From Neelides folsomi (Eukaryota; Arthropoda; Collembola; Neelipleona; Neelidae), in NCBI GenBank assembly GCA_034687125.1, contig JAQGBZ010000178.1, positions 62,001-126,000 of the forward strand: 64,000 bases of DNA. Reading direction: 5' to 3'. A program made the position numbers and the translations under genes. The notes beneath the pieces are model-generated. The model made no database searches, had not been told where the DNA came from, and worked only from the letters and a program-made list of their open reading frames with translations. Below, one piece after another: positions 1 through 11,600 of this stretch. Each line of letters begins with the position of its first letter. The stretch's first letter is position 1.

Positions 1-48
1 AAAATTGATTTTTTAAAATTCAATAAATAACCAAATAGTTCAACTCAC

Positions 49-1419
49 GTCAAAGTTTGATTTGACCCTCGCTGGATTTGTGCTTTTTGGAATAACCGCA
101 ACTCCAATTTGCATTAAAAACCGCAACAAAATTTGCCCTGGGTCTTTATTATATTTCTTTGCAATTCTTCCAACAAGCGGATCTTCAAGTAACGTTGGTG
201 GGGTAAATGGTCTAATTATTGAAAAAGAAACATAATTAATACATACAATGTTGGGAATTTATAATATGTAAAAGCAAATATTTTTATATTTGGAATTACG
301 CCCCAAGTGCATCGTAAAAAACTTTTCTCCCGGGTGAAGAAAGTGGTGCATAAGCAACGACTAAAGTAAGATAATTCAAAATATAATCCATACATTAAAA
401 ATTTTTAAATTATTTGCATATGTCTCAGGATAAAGTTGTTATTTAAGTTATAAATATTTTGTGACTTTACTTGTAATGTTGTTTTTTTCACAAAATTCCC
501 GCATTTCTTTTTGTTGGAAATAAGCGTGAAGTTCAACCTAATTTAAATTTTATTATAGTTGAAAATACATTTTTTTAAATAACATTATACTCGTATGTAC
601 ATATACAGTACAAATACATAACTATTTAAATATATTTTTTAATTTACTTGTTGATTCGCCGGTTTAATCCGACTGATGTTCAAAATCCTCTGAACCTGTT
701 TCACATTGAAATTGGAAATGCCAATTGATTTTGCAAGCTTTTTATCAACGAGATTTTCCATTTCTTTCCAAATGGCTTCCAAATTGGTTGTTGGGTCAAT
801 AAGCATGACTCCATCTTTGTTTGGAAACGGGTCGGTGTCAGAAATGTACTGAAGAGCAATTGGCCCATGGACAAGATACAAATCAATGTAATCAAGCTGA
901 AGGGCCTTCATTGATTTACGAATGAACTTTTCAACCAGCTCTGGTTTCATGGCAATCATTGGAAGCTAAAAAAAATTTTAACTAATGTTTTCCCACTATT
1001 GTCATTAAACAAATAAGTAAAAATTTAAAGTAGAAGTTTTAAATTCCAAATTTAATTCCGAATTTAATTAAAATTCACCTTGGTAACGATGAAAAGATCT
1101 TCTCGTTTTACTTTTCCAGAATCAATACATTTCTTTAAAGTGTTTCCGATCACTTCTTCGTTCATATAAGCAAATGCCGTGTCAAAATGGCGATAACCAG
1201 CGTCAATCGCAGCTTCCAAAGCATTTTCCAATTCTTTCGGGTTACTTGCCTTTTATTTTTAATTGAAAATTATTAATTATTAATACTAATGTCATTTTGA
1301 TTAAAATCTAAATTTATTTATTTAAAAATTCAAAATTGTTTTACGAAACTTACGAGAAATGTTCCAAGTCCAATAATAGGCATTTTAACGCCATTGTGAA
1401 ATGTTAAATGATTTTTCAT
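49..1419 (-). CDS. Aldo-keto reductase (AKR), 3' end beyond window
   Basis: NADPH-dependent oxidoreductase reducing aldehydes and ketones in the cytosol. Six exons read on the minus strand: 1419-1354, 1249-1079, 965-648, 537-471, 360-300 and 211-49, together 282 codons in phase, all with GT-AG introns. The protein opens MKNHLTFHNGVKMPIIGLGT, a typical AKR start. The catalytic tetrad is complete: Asp45 (RHFDTA), Tyr50 (FAYMNE), Lys79 (FIVTK) and His112 (YLVHGP), with family spacing. GISNFN and IPKST are the usual NADPH-pocket motifs. About 30-40 C-terminal residues are missing because the last visible exon ends in a GTGAG donor at 48. The start is the first ATG ahead of the TIM-barrel strand. 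AKR identity is firm; substrate cannot be told. Confidence 0.93.
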
Positions 1420-2803
1420 CTTGTTATCTGTTAACTAAAACTTGTTCGGTGAAGTCTTGAAAACTCCTCAAATTAAAACTTTTAAATTGTCGAGGAGCGT
1501 GACTTGAGGAATCGGAGAGTAAAAAGGAATAAAGGATTGAAAAGCTCAAAGCGATTTGTTTTATGCTTTTCTTTCTTTATAACTCATACGTAAGAGTTAT
1601 AACTTATAGCTAGCATAGCATTATAATATTTAAGCTTATCATCCGGTCAGCTACAACCAAGGACGCAATTGTCCAATTATATGAATTTGTCCAAATTGTG
1701 TACGCTTATTATCTCTATACTTTAAAAAGATTAAATTAAAGAAGAGTGCAAAATCACGTTAAATATCAACTTAAATTATCATTAATTAAAATAAAATAGA
1801 AAACATTTTTAGATATTTATCTATTAAATGAATTACAAACCATATAGTTCATTCTAACTATGAGAAATAAAAAATTACATACATCAATATCATATGTAGG
1901 AACTATAGGAAGCATTTTAATGATTTACTATACTTACATACCTAATAGTCTATAAAGAATATCTAGCAAGAATATTCAAGTACAATTTTCAGATCGATAT
2001 TTTTTGGCATATTTTCATTCCTGTACTCTACAATTATTGTAGCACGTACCTATACATACATATATAATTAGACATACAATGTACTTATAGTATAATCAAA
2101 TAATCAGTATAACAATGTTGAAAATTTTAAATAATTCGTTCGTTGAGAATGCATTTTGAAGGACGTGAATGGTATATGGTAAATATATTTACAATTCATA
2201 TGGTTTGTATTAAAATATCATATTTAATGTATTGGTCGATGAGGGAATATATATTATGCTTATGTATTAAATAATATTTGGAGAGACACTCCACTTAATG
2301 GAACCGGCGAGTCATTTATTCTCGTTTTTTATCTCCATAATGTCTGTTTAGAATGAACTAGAAGTTATGGGAAATGAGGATGAGATGATAATGCATGTTC
2401 AGATGCATTACATAACTTCACTTTTTAACTCACCAAGGTTGGTGAATGCTCAAGGTAATTTTTTCACCTTTTGTGATGTTTGAGATGTTGAGAAGAAAAA
2501 AGCTTTTCCTGCTCACACACAAATTGTCAATTAGAAATGACATAATTCCTTATCTCATAACCACGTTACAATTCTAATAATTTATTAAAGGAATATGAAG
2601 CCTTTGATACTAAGATTAGATATGACATTATAATGAATTAATGAACAAATGACAGTTTTTATTATTTTTATTTAGGAACATTAATTCATTCATAATATGT
2701 GATATCGTATACCTAGATGTGTTTAATTAAGATGAAATAACATTTGTTTTAATACAATAGTTTTAAATTATAATTGATTAATTGATTATATAGGTAATGT
2801 AAT
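1420..2803. other. Intergenic, AKR upstream flank to IR1 3' end
   Basis: AT-rich non-coding DNA. I see no ORF with protein-like composition and no convincing repeat. The first few hundred bases must hold the AKR promoter, but no distinct core element stands out. Confidence 0.5.
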
Positions 2804-5056
2804 TTATAATGCATCTTGCATAACAGAAACATATCTGAATATTTTAGATTTGATGTAAATTAATATTTCACTAATAAAAATCAATAAAGCTATGAATTGT
2901 CCAATTCCAAGTAAAATTACAATAAATGAAGCTTGTGAAATTGTAAATCCGCTCTTTTTAATATTTGCATTTTTTACAATTTTTCTTTTTCCTAACATTG
3001 AAGTTGCATCATCCAAAATATCAAGCCATTTATTCCACAAACCAGCTTTTTCAATATGAGAAACAGCTTTGTCCATTTTTTCTGTATTTATAAGTATTTA
3101 ATAATTATTATTACTTTAATACTGCACGTGAATATAGAGTAGTATGTATAAGGAAATTTTTGTTAAGACATTAAAACTGTATATGACTTAAAGGAAATTA
3201 CTTTTTAAAGGTGATCTCGGCTGAAGTCCAATACCAGTCCAAGTTGGAAACATTGAATCTTTAGAATTGATTAATTTACCTTTTCCGTTGGCATCGTTAG
3301 CAATGAAGCCTTGAAAATATTTATTCAAAAAGTCATAAGCGACACAGGAAACTTTTTTATTCACTGCTTCGTTCATACACTAAATGTTAAAGAACACAAT
3401 ACCGCTTTAAAATTAATAAGATATTTTTGTATTTAATAACAAATAATGATAGGTACATAAAATATTACATGTGTAAGATTTTCTGTAAATGGTAAATTGA
3501 AGGATTTTTTCAAAAATTGATTCCCAAAAGAATTATTCAATTTATCAAAAAAGTTATAAAGGACACTTCCTTTTAATTGCATAACTTTGATCTCATAATC
3601 CGAATCAACTAAATCTCGAAATGTTAATGGTGGGAAAATATAAGTTGGTTGTACAAGAAAAGAAATGATTTTTGACTTGTAGATTGAACCTAAAATTATT
3701 AAAACGATCAACCACGGACCAACTAAAAAATCGACTTTGTTTCGAATTCTTTTTTCTTTAACTGATTGGTCAATAGCCGGAAGAATAATCCGAGAAGCAA
3801 AAAAGCTCAAAAACGACAAATTGATTTTTCCCTTGTTTAAATCTATAAAAACATAGCAAATGAAAAAAGTTATTGAAAATGTAGTAAAAATTCCAATCCA
3901 AACTTTCATGTCAAATGGTGAAGAGAAAAACGAGAAATTTGGTTTGGTTTCTTTTGGGCCACCAACAGTAAAAATTATACTGTTACAAGAAAATATTTTA
4001 GAAAATTCAATCACATGCCATCGTCCATGTGTTATGGCAATTCCAATTGTAAAATCAGCTTTTTTATCAATTAAATCTTGAACTAAACCATTCCATTTCC
4101 CGCCCTTTTCAAATCCATATCCTGAACTGAATTTCTAATAAATAATATTTAAAATATTGATTATTAGTTATTCTTTAATTATACATAGTACAGGTAAGGT
4201 TTCCGTACTTATATAATATTGTGATAAAATTTATATCTAAATTATTTTCAATAAAATTATTTAATTTATTTAATTTTACTTTAAATTGATGTGTTGCATT
4301 AAACACTTTAGCCAATACCTCACCGCGTTCTTGTAAAACATAACCTTCAATTTTTTCGGGTTGTACCAAATAATAAGGTTTCATAAATTTATTTATTTTC
4401 CATGGTGAGGTCACGAGTTGTTGGATTTCTTTTCCTTCATCGTTCGACTCTTTCACTTGAACTGAAAAGGAAATTGATGAGAAATCGTTGAGAGGAGAGA
4501 AATTAATTGTGGGTTTGGTGTGTGGGCCGTGAAGAGTCCTCGTAATAGAAAACAAGTTCATTCCATTTCCTTCCATCAGAACAAACAATTCTCTTTTATT
4601 CTCTCCAGAGATCCAAAGGAAATCATCAGGAGATTGAGGGAATAAAGGAAGAAGCTCGACAAAATGAATTACAACATTCATTCTCCCGATTAAATATTTT
4701 TCAGCTGATCCATCTTTTTTCACAATTCTGTTCAATTCACTCCCATTGTTTCCTAACATTAAATGATTTTTATGTTTTAAAACATTTTTTGATAAATTGT
4801 AATCTTTGTTAAAAATAAAGTATGAATTAATATTATTAATGCTACAATTCTGTCCTTCGTAAATATGATCAAAGTTAAAATTTGTAATTTGGTAGTCGAA
4901 GTTTATTATAATTGAATAATTTGTAAAATGCAAGGTGTTAACTTTTTTATAATTTGTGAAATTAATCAAGGCATTAATAACATTGAAATTTAAAAGAAAT
5001 GCCAATATTGAAATTTTTGATAAAACTTGAAACCATTTAATGAAAAGTTTATGCAT
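2804..5056 (-). CDS. Ionotropic receptor (divergent IR), IR1
   Basis: Predicted ligand-gated cation channel of the iGluR-derived IR family, acting in chemosensory membranes. Exons (minus): 5056-4209, 4126-3469, 3379-3202 and 3081-2804; 1962 nt, 653 residues. MHKLFIKW at 5056 begins a clear signal peptide. An in-frame ATG at 5227 would add 57 residues ahead of it and is less likely. The S1 lobe has GKWNGLVQDL and ADFTIGIAITHGRWHVIEFS, keeping an arginine near the usual ligand-contact position. TM1 is around VWIGIFTTFSITFFICYVFI, followed by a pore-like stretch, TM2 (GPWLIVLIILGSIYKSK), the S2 lobe and TM3 (ASFIVILLGIGQFIALLIF). The exon 1/2 junction is the least certain: phase 2 is kept by donor AA|GTACGG and acceptor TTCAG|T. 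Family membership is secure; ligand is unknown. Confidence 0.85.
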
Positions 5057-5227
5057 TTTCCTTGTTTTTATTTTTTTTATTTGAAGAGAAGAAGAATTGT
5101 CACTTTGTTGAGAAAGTGGGGAAAGAGAAGAAGTGAGATCTTGGGTCGGTTTCCCCTTAGTTTTAAAAGGAAATGGGAGTTTGGAAAATAAATAGGGAAG
5201 GAAACACGATAACTCCATTACATCCAT

Positions 5228-6096
5228 CTTTTATTAGAAAGAAAACATTTTGGAGTGGAGAAAAAGAACAAAGGAATTATCTACAATAGCCATAATGCTC
5301 CCCAATCTATCCAAAAGTTTTAGAGACAAAGAAATTGAAAAAGAAAAAAGAACCTAAATTAATCAAATAAATTTGTGTCATGAAACTATATACTATGAAA
5401 AAATAATTTCACAAGATAATTACATAATCGAAACGGTTAAAAAAAAGTCTTAGCTATAACATAACTACATAGCCTACCATATTGCTAATTATTTATAATT
5501 TAATATAAGCCAAGGCCCATCCATGAAATAAAAATTTATTTTCCGATTATTAGAAGTTAACTATTTCGTTTTTTAAACCAAACTTTTGACGAAACTACAA
5601 ATGAAATAATTTCTAAAACTCCTTTAATCTTATTAGTTTTAATTTAACATTAATTTGGCGTTTTCCAATGTTTATTTACTTTCATCATTAGAAAATTTTT
5701 AGTATTGATTTAGAGTTTCATTTTTTCATCAAGTACTGCAAATATTCATAGAATAAAATTTGTGCAAACATGCTCTACTGAATTTGTGATCAATCTTGAT
5801 TGATTGGTTTTATTTCTTAGGCTTAATGAAATTTCGATTTTCAATCAGTCAATCAGACTATCCTTAGAACCAATGTGGTTTTTACTATGCAAACAAAATT
5901 AGATAGACGGTATATGCACTGTTGTTAATTAAAGAATTTCCTAAAAATAAACAATTCCTTTATTTGGTATTTAATCAATTATCCGATTAATCCAATAGAC
6001 CTTCAAAGAGGTGACTCATTTACAACTCCACGCACCCTTCAAGTTGAAGGCTTCAACTTATGGTTAGAATTAGAAATATAATATCGACATTCTGAA
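5228..6096. other. Intergenic flank upstream of IR1
   Basis: AT-rich sequence between the IR1 5' end and the MITE at 6097. I see no gene-like ORF and no RNA gene. It probably holds the IR1 promoter. Confidence 0.4.
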
Positions 6097-6477
6097 CTAT
6101 AGTCCATTCCCAAAATCGGTGCAGGTGAGTTTGAAAAACCCGCATATAATTTCCAGAGATACGAATTACAATTTAATGGTGACAATTAATTGTAGTATTG
6201 CATATACAATATTTAAACTAATTCATTACTCATCTACAAAATACATACAAAACTATTTCAATAACATTTCATTGCATTTGAATTTTACTGAAGTTTTAAT
6301 GCAAGAATAAAATAATGAAATTGAGGCCAAAATATAAAATAAACATTAAACATTTTCAAAACAATATAAATTAGCATACTACAATTAATAGTAACAGTGA
6401 AATTGTAATTCGTATCTCTGGAAATTATATGCGGGTTTTTTAAACTCACCTGCACCGATTTTGGGAATGAACTATAG
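6097..6477. mobile_element. MITE A: foldback element with ~78-bp inverted repeats
   Basis: Left arm 6097-6174 and right arm 6400-6477 are near-perfect reverse complements. Both run from a CTATAG end through GTYCATTCCC, AATCGGTGCAGG, AACCCGCATATAA and CCAGAGATACG to AATTACAATTT. The 225-bp centre has no transposase. The terminal CTATAGYYCATTC is shared with the element at 53585-53714, so this is a family. It is a non-autonomous DNA transposon; a TA target duplication hidden in CTATAG is possible but not provable here. Confidence 0.9.
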
Positions 6478-7552
6478 GTTGTTATTCTTTTTTAGAACGA
6501 AAAAACGAAAAAAATTAATAAGAATAAGGAATAACGAAAATGTGCAGTATACTGAGTGAGAGAATCCTCAGTTACCAGGTTTAGAGAAAGAAATTTATCT
6601 TAATAATTAATAACATTAAATAATACTTACATAAATACAGTTTTTTCTGTATAAAGAGATATATTATTCTACAATAGTAGATACCATGTATACTTGTACA
6701 TACTCTAGATATATATATATATATAATATTTATATTTAACTTTTTATAAAAATTATTTTACATTTATTAATCTTAAAAAACAACTTTTGGTTACTGCATC
6801 AGAGAAAATTACACTTAAATTGCACCGTTAAACATTTTAACCATAATAAAATGTTAAATTGTTTGACAAATTGTCATATAAAAATTGTCTATAGCTTTCC
6901 TATGCTAAAATAGTAGAATTGCTAAAGAGCTGTCAAAAACACCCGTGGTCCATTCTTCATATTTTATTACATGTTTAACTATGTGGAGCTGTTGAAGTTC
7001 AATAGTCTTTTCAACACCTTATGAAATTTCGATTTTACGTTCTTCCTAACACATACAAATTGCCTCACAATTCACATCGTCAAAACTCAAAAAAACATTA
7101 CTTAAATACACTTTACAATACTTTACATACACTTTACATGGTAAATAGGTCAAAAGGCAGAAGGTTTTATATGTTCCATTGAAAAAGATAAATTGTACAC
7201 CAAAGGTTGAATATAAGAAGGGAATTCCAGCAAAGGAATATTTATTGAAATTGCAAATAAATTCTTGTGTTATCTCTCAGCATGGAAATTTCAATTTTTT
7301 GATCAATTCAAAATTCAATACATTTCTATTAACTCATACAGCTTACAACGAATACTTTAAATACATAAATACAGTTATATTTTATTTAATGTTCAGTGTA
7401 TTAAAAGTATGTATTATATAAGTAATATTTTATATATTTATAGTATTTATAATATAATAGAACTAAACCAGGAATTCATACATTGACAATGACATGAATA
7501 AATTGAAATAGTTTGAATTACTTTAAATAAAACCAGCGAATATTTTCATGTA
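6478..7552. other. Intergenic, simple-sequence and AT-rich
   Basis: Non-coding stretch with a short (AT)n run near 6709-6726. I found no supportable gene; small ORFs here have random-looking composition. Confidence 0.4.
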
Positions 7553-7918
7553 TTATGTTTGGAATTCAATCGTTTGATACATTAAGTCTCGGCTAAATTC
7601 CCGCATGTACTTGAACATGAAAAGTATCTTATTAAAAAGGAATTGCGAGGATTTAAAGGAATGATTCCTATCGTAAGAATGAATTGATGGGAAGTTTCTA
7701 TCGTTATCTGCTATATAACCCAAACCATTGGTTGATGGTTCCACGTATGGAATGTTGGTAACATTGGTAAGGGATTGACATGGTCGTAATTCCGTTTCTT
7801 CACTCCCAGGAGGAATCCAAATAAAATTCAAATTGGGGATTGGCGACTTTCCCTCCATCACTTCCCATATCTCCTTCAATGGAACATTCCTCACAATCTC
7901 AGGACAATAAATTACCAT
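7553..7918 (-). CDS. Hypothetical ORF, 121 codons
   Basis: An uninterrupted ATG-to-stop frame on the minus strand, about 730 bp upstream of and divergent from the signal-peptide exon of the kelch-like gene. Its product is proline- and asparagine-rich with no signal peptide, membrane span or motif I recognise. There are no flanking splice sites I can tie to other exons. It may be a real small gene or a chance ORF in the upstream region of its neighbour. Confidence 0.2.
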   Translation of the reverse strand: MVIYCPEIVRNVPLKEIWEVMEGKSPIPNLNFIWIPPGSEETELRPCQSLTNVTNIPYVEPSTNGLGYIADNDRNFPSIHSYDRNHSFKSSQFLFNKILFMFKYMREFSRDLMYQTIEFQT

Positions 7919-8645
7919 TCACTTCTCTTTTCAATAATTTATACCTTAAAACCTCTTTTCACTCCAAAAAATACATTTTTAACTTCCTTTACTAATTCAC
8001 ACTCAAAATACACTCTAAAATAAGCGAATTAAAATATGCGAATTTAAAATAAGCGAATTTAATATAAAAAAAACTAATAAAATATTCTTTTTATAGAATA
8101 AAAATTCTTTGAATTTTAAATTTTATAAAGTACTAATATAAAATTAATACGGTGATATTTATAATTTTGTGTATAAGAAATAAAGTTAATGGATTAACCA
8201 TTGAAGACTGTGTGTTTAGTGTTTAATGTTTGTGCGATGTGTCAGACGTTGTAAAGATTGAATAATTTATGGATTTATAGAAGGAATCATTACACAAAGG
8301 TAGAAGGATGATAAATAGTTAATCAAGATATGAAAGGATGAAAAGAGATGAGGGGAAATGCATTAACCTTTATGGTGTTTATAGAACCAGAGAGGGAATA
8401 TATTTAAGAGATAAGCTCCTTTCTATATCTCTCTCTTTTGCCTTTCACTGCTGCGCGGGCGGAGTGGCGATGTCTATGATCTACAAAAGGGGAATTCCGC
8501 CTTCAGAGACCGTCTTTTGCCCTTAGAGGAACCAAAGGAGTTTTCCCCGTTTAACTCTTCTCTTTGCCCCAACACCTTTCTCCACACACCAACGTTTGAA
8601 AAAGAGGAGAAGATTCTCAATGGGAAAATAAACCCAGAATTTAAA
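7919..8645. promoter_or_regulatory. Upstream region and 5' UTR of kelch-like gene
   Basis: About 730 bp ahead of the start codon at 8646. From roughly 8440 to 8600 the base composition becomes clearly more GC-rich than the surroundings, as expected for a promoter-proximal 5' UTR. An in-frame upstream ORF begins at 8517, but the signal peptide starts only at 8646. No TATA box or initiator could be assigned. Confidence 0.3.
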
Positions 8646-11600
8646 ATGTCTACCGGGACATATTTATTTTTTATCTTTTTAATTGCTCCATTTTCATTAA
8701 GTTTAAATCCCGGGTCGGATCATAACAGACCGATTGGCCCGGCAAGATTGAATTTATTAGTGGGGGAAGAAGTTGGGGGTGTTTTATCAACAACTGGAAA
8801 GAAAGTGGAAATCATTCAAATCACCCAAGATGAGATGAAGAGGAGTGAAGTTGTTATGAAAGGGGTTGTTAATGATAATCCGCCTGTCGCCATGCCAACG
8901 TCACGTCAAATTTCCAGACGAGAAGCGAAGACCGAAGGAGAAACCAAAAGGAAGAATGGATTCGTTGCAGGTGATTAATTCACTATTTATTTTACTTAAT
9001 TGCTAAAAGCATCTAACAACCATGCAAATACTAATTATTTTATCAAGAGCGGAAATTTTGGTTGGGAATTATTTTCCCTTAGCATACATCGCATAACATA
9101 TGTTGAACAAATGGAGGTTTTACGCACTTTGGGGAATGTAAAGTTATGATGAATAATTGATTGATTAAATGAATTAAAATTTAGGTAATTAATTAAAACA
9201 TGGAGGCCGGTGGAATATTTTAGTTAATTCCTAATTATTTTTTATAGTTAAAACTTGGACCATTTAGAACTTTTTAATAGCTCCATAAGAGAAATTGAAC
9301 AAGGAGGATTTATGAATTTAAAATAAGCTCTTTAAGTACATTCGAGGATATGAAGAGATAAAGTTTAATCAAATGGACGAGAGGAAAATGGAAGGATTAT
9401 AAAGTCAGGAGGAAATGAGATTTTAATTTTTAAATTTCTTATTAAACATAAGGCAGGAACTTTGCCCTACATTTCGAACTATAATTAATATTCTTCCCAC
9501 GATTTAAAAAGGACTTCTTAAATTATGCAAATCAATTCACCTTGCAATTATATTTAAATGTCCCAACCCTTTTATTAAAATAATTGTTTTGTAATACTAA
9601 CATTATTAGCTGGACTTTATAATACTTCTACTATATTCTAGAATCAATTTTCCAATTTATAATTCTTTAATTCAACTTCTCAATTCTCAATAATAGGAAT
9701 TGGAAAATAAATTGAAATATCAATCGAAATAAATATTCGATATTACAAACACGTGTTCACTGCATGTTCATTTCCAATTATGATAGAAAGTAAATGATTA
9801 TTGAGTAGATTAAGAGAAAGAAATAAAACAAATATTTCTGCAAGAGCAAAAGGGTCAAAGACAATAAATAAAGAATAAATGTTAGGAAAGGGATATAACT
9901 TTAAATGGAACAGGAGAGAAGGAGATGGAGAAAATAAAGGAGATGAGCTCCAAAACAAATATTTTCCATTCGGTAAAACATTACAACTCTCGGCACTCCA
10001 AGGAGGAAATTGAATCTCAAACTTCCAACTTCAACTATTCAACTCCTATATACAATTCACATTTATTTCCTCTTATTGAAAATCTCAATTTTCTTAGAAG
10101 TCCCAAGGTTTACGTCCAAACGCAGTCAGATAAATATAAAATGCGTAGAGATGAATTTATCCTTCAGTTTGTATACCTATGTAATATACATAAGTTGTTT
10201 TATAAGTTGTAAGACTAAATCCTGATCTTTTTTATACTTTCTTTTTACTTCCCATTTTGGTTCATTAACCACGTGAAGAGTTTTCCCTCATAAACCATAT
10301 AAAGTATCATTCATATGAAGCTTTATGATCATCATCTATGCTTATACCTTCGTGTATCATACCTTTGCATTCTTCCACTGAATTATGAATATGTGAATGT
10401 CAATGGTAAGGAATTATATGAAACTTTTTCATACATATTTGAGACTCGAGAGACATAAAATAAATGTTGGTCGTTATGGGGGAAAATGTCTTAATCCACA
10501 AGGATTTCTTATTATAATGATCTGATGGTTATAAAGGTGAATGATGCGAATATTTTCTAAAACATGACCTTCGGATACATTTTTCGAATAATTTTTCTAT
10601 TGGAGAAAGAAACGAATAACAAATATTTCGGAAAATGAAAATCTTTATAAAAATCATAGCTGTTGGTTGTTGTATAAAAATCATAGGGCTCATTAAAAAT
10701 TGTTTACTAAAGAAATATGATATTTGTTTTGACTTTTTTCTCATTTGCATCGTTTTTGTGCTTATTTAATGGGCCGGATTTTTTTAAGTTAAAAATGTAA
10801 TTCAATCTCGTATTTTATATCAAGATGGGATAATAGGGGAACTCATAAGATGTGAATAGCCATTAAAGAGAATTGTCCTTGAAAGTTGCAAATGGGAAAT
10901 TATGAAGTGAAAGCAAAGAACCGTGCTTAATTGCGTCTCGAACAATTCCCTCCAATTTTTCATTAAAATCTTCATTCGAGTTTTATTAACAATTTATGAA
11001 AAAAACTTTTCAAGTTTAATCAAACTCCCTTTTTAAGCTTTTTTAATGAATAAATGCCTTGAAGAATTTAAATTTGAGATTTAATAAACTTTTCAAGCTT
11101 AAGCAATCCGATCCAATAATTCACTTTGCTAATATTGAAGATTTTCTCACAATGTTAATAAAGAGAAAAATTCATTTTGAATTAGATTCTTAATAATAGT
11201 GGAATTTGAAACATTCAAAATTATACTTTCAAATGTTCTAAACAATCACAAAAATGCTTCATGACATGAGAAATTTAGAACATATCTGCTATTACATAAA
11301 AAGCGATAGAAAGATGGTATACATAAAGTGATAGGAATTCTTATTTGGGAATTCCGAAAGAAGATAGTTAGTGAAATAGAAAGAGAAAAATATTCAAATT
11401 CCATTCACCGGAATTTGAGAAAAGAATGATAAAAATTTCTATTGAATTTCCTCACAATAGAAAATAGTTACTTTTGTATTGAGAAAAATGATGTTTATTA
11501 GGGCGAAAAAGAGGAAAAGCTGGTTTGAACAAAATTCTTATCAACAGGTTTTGAGCTGTGGAAAATAACAAAAAGGATTTTTATAAGATTTAAACAAAAG

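Noticed and set aside
5057-5227. N-terminal extension of IR1 from the ATG at 5227
   Set aside because: It would bury the signal peptide that starts at 5056 behind 57 mostly polar residues; more likely 5' UTR.
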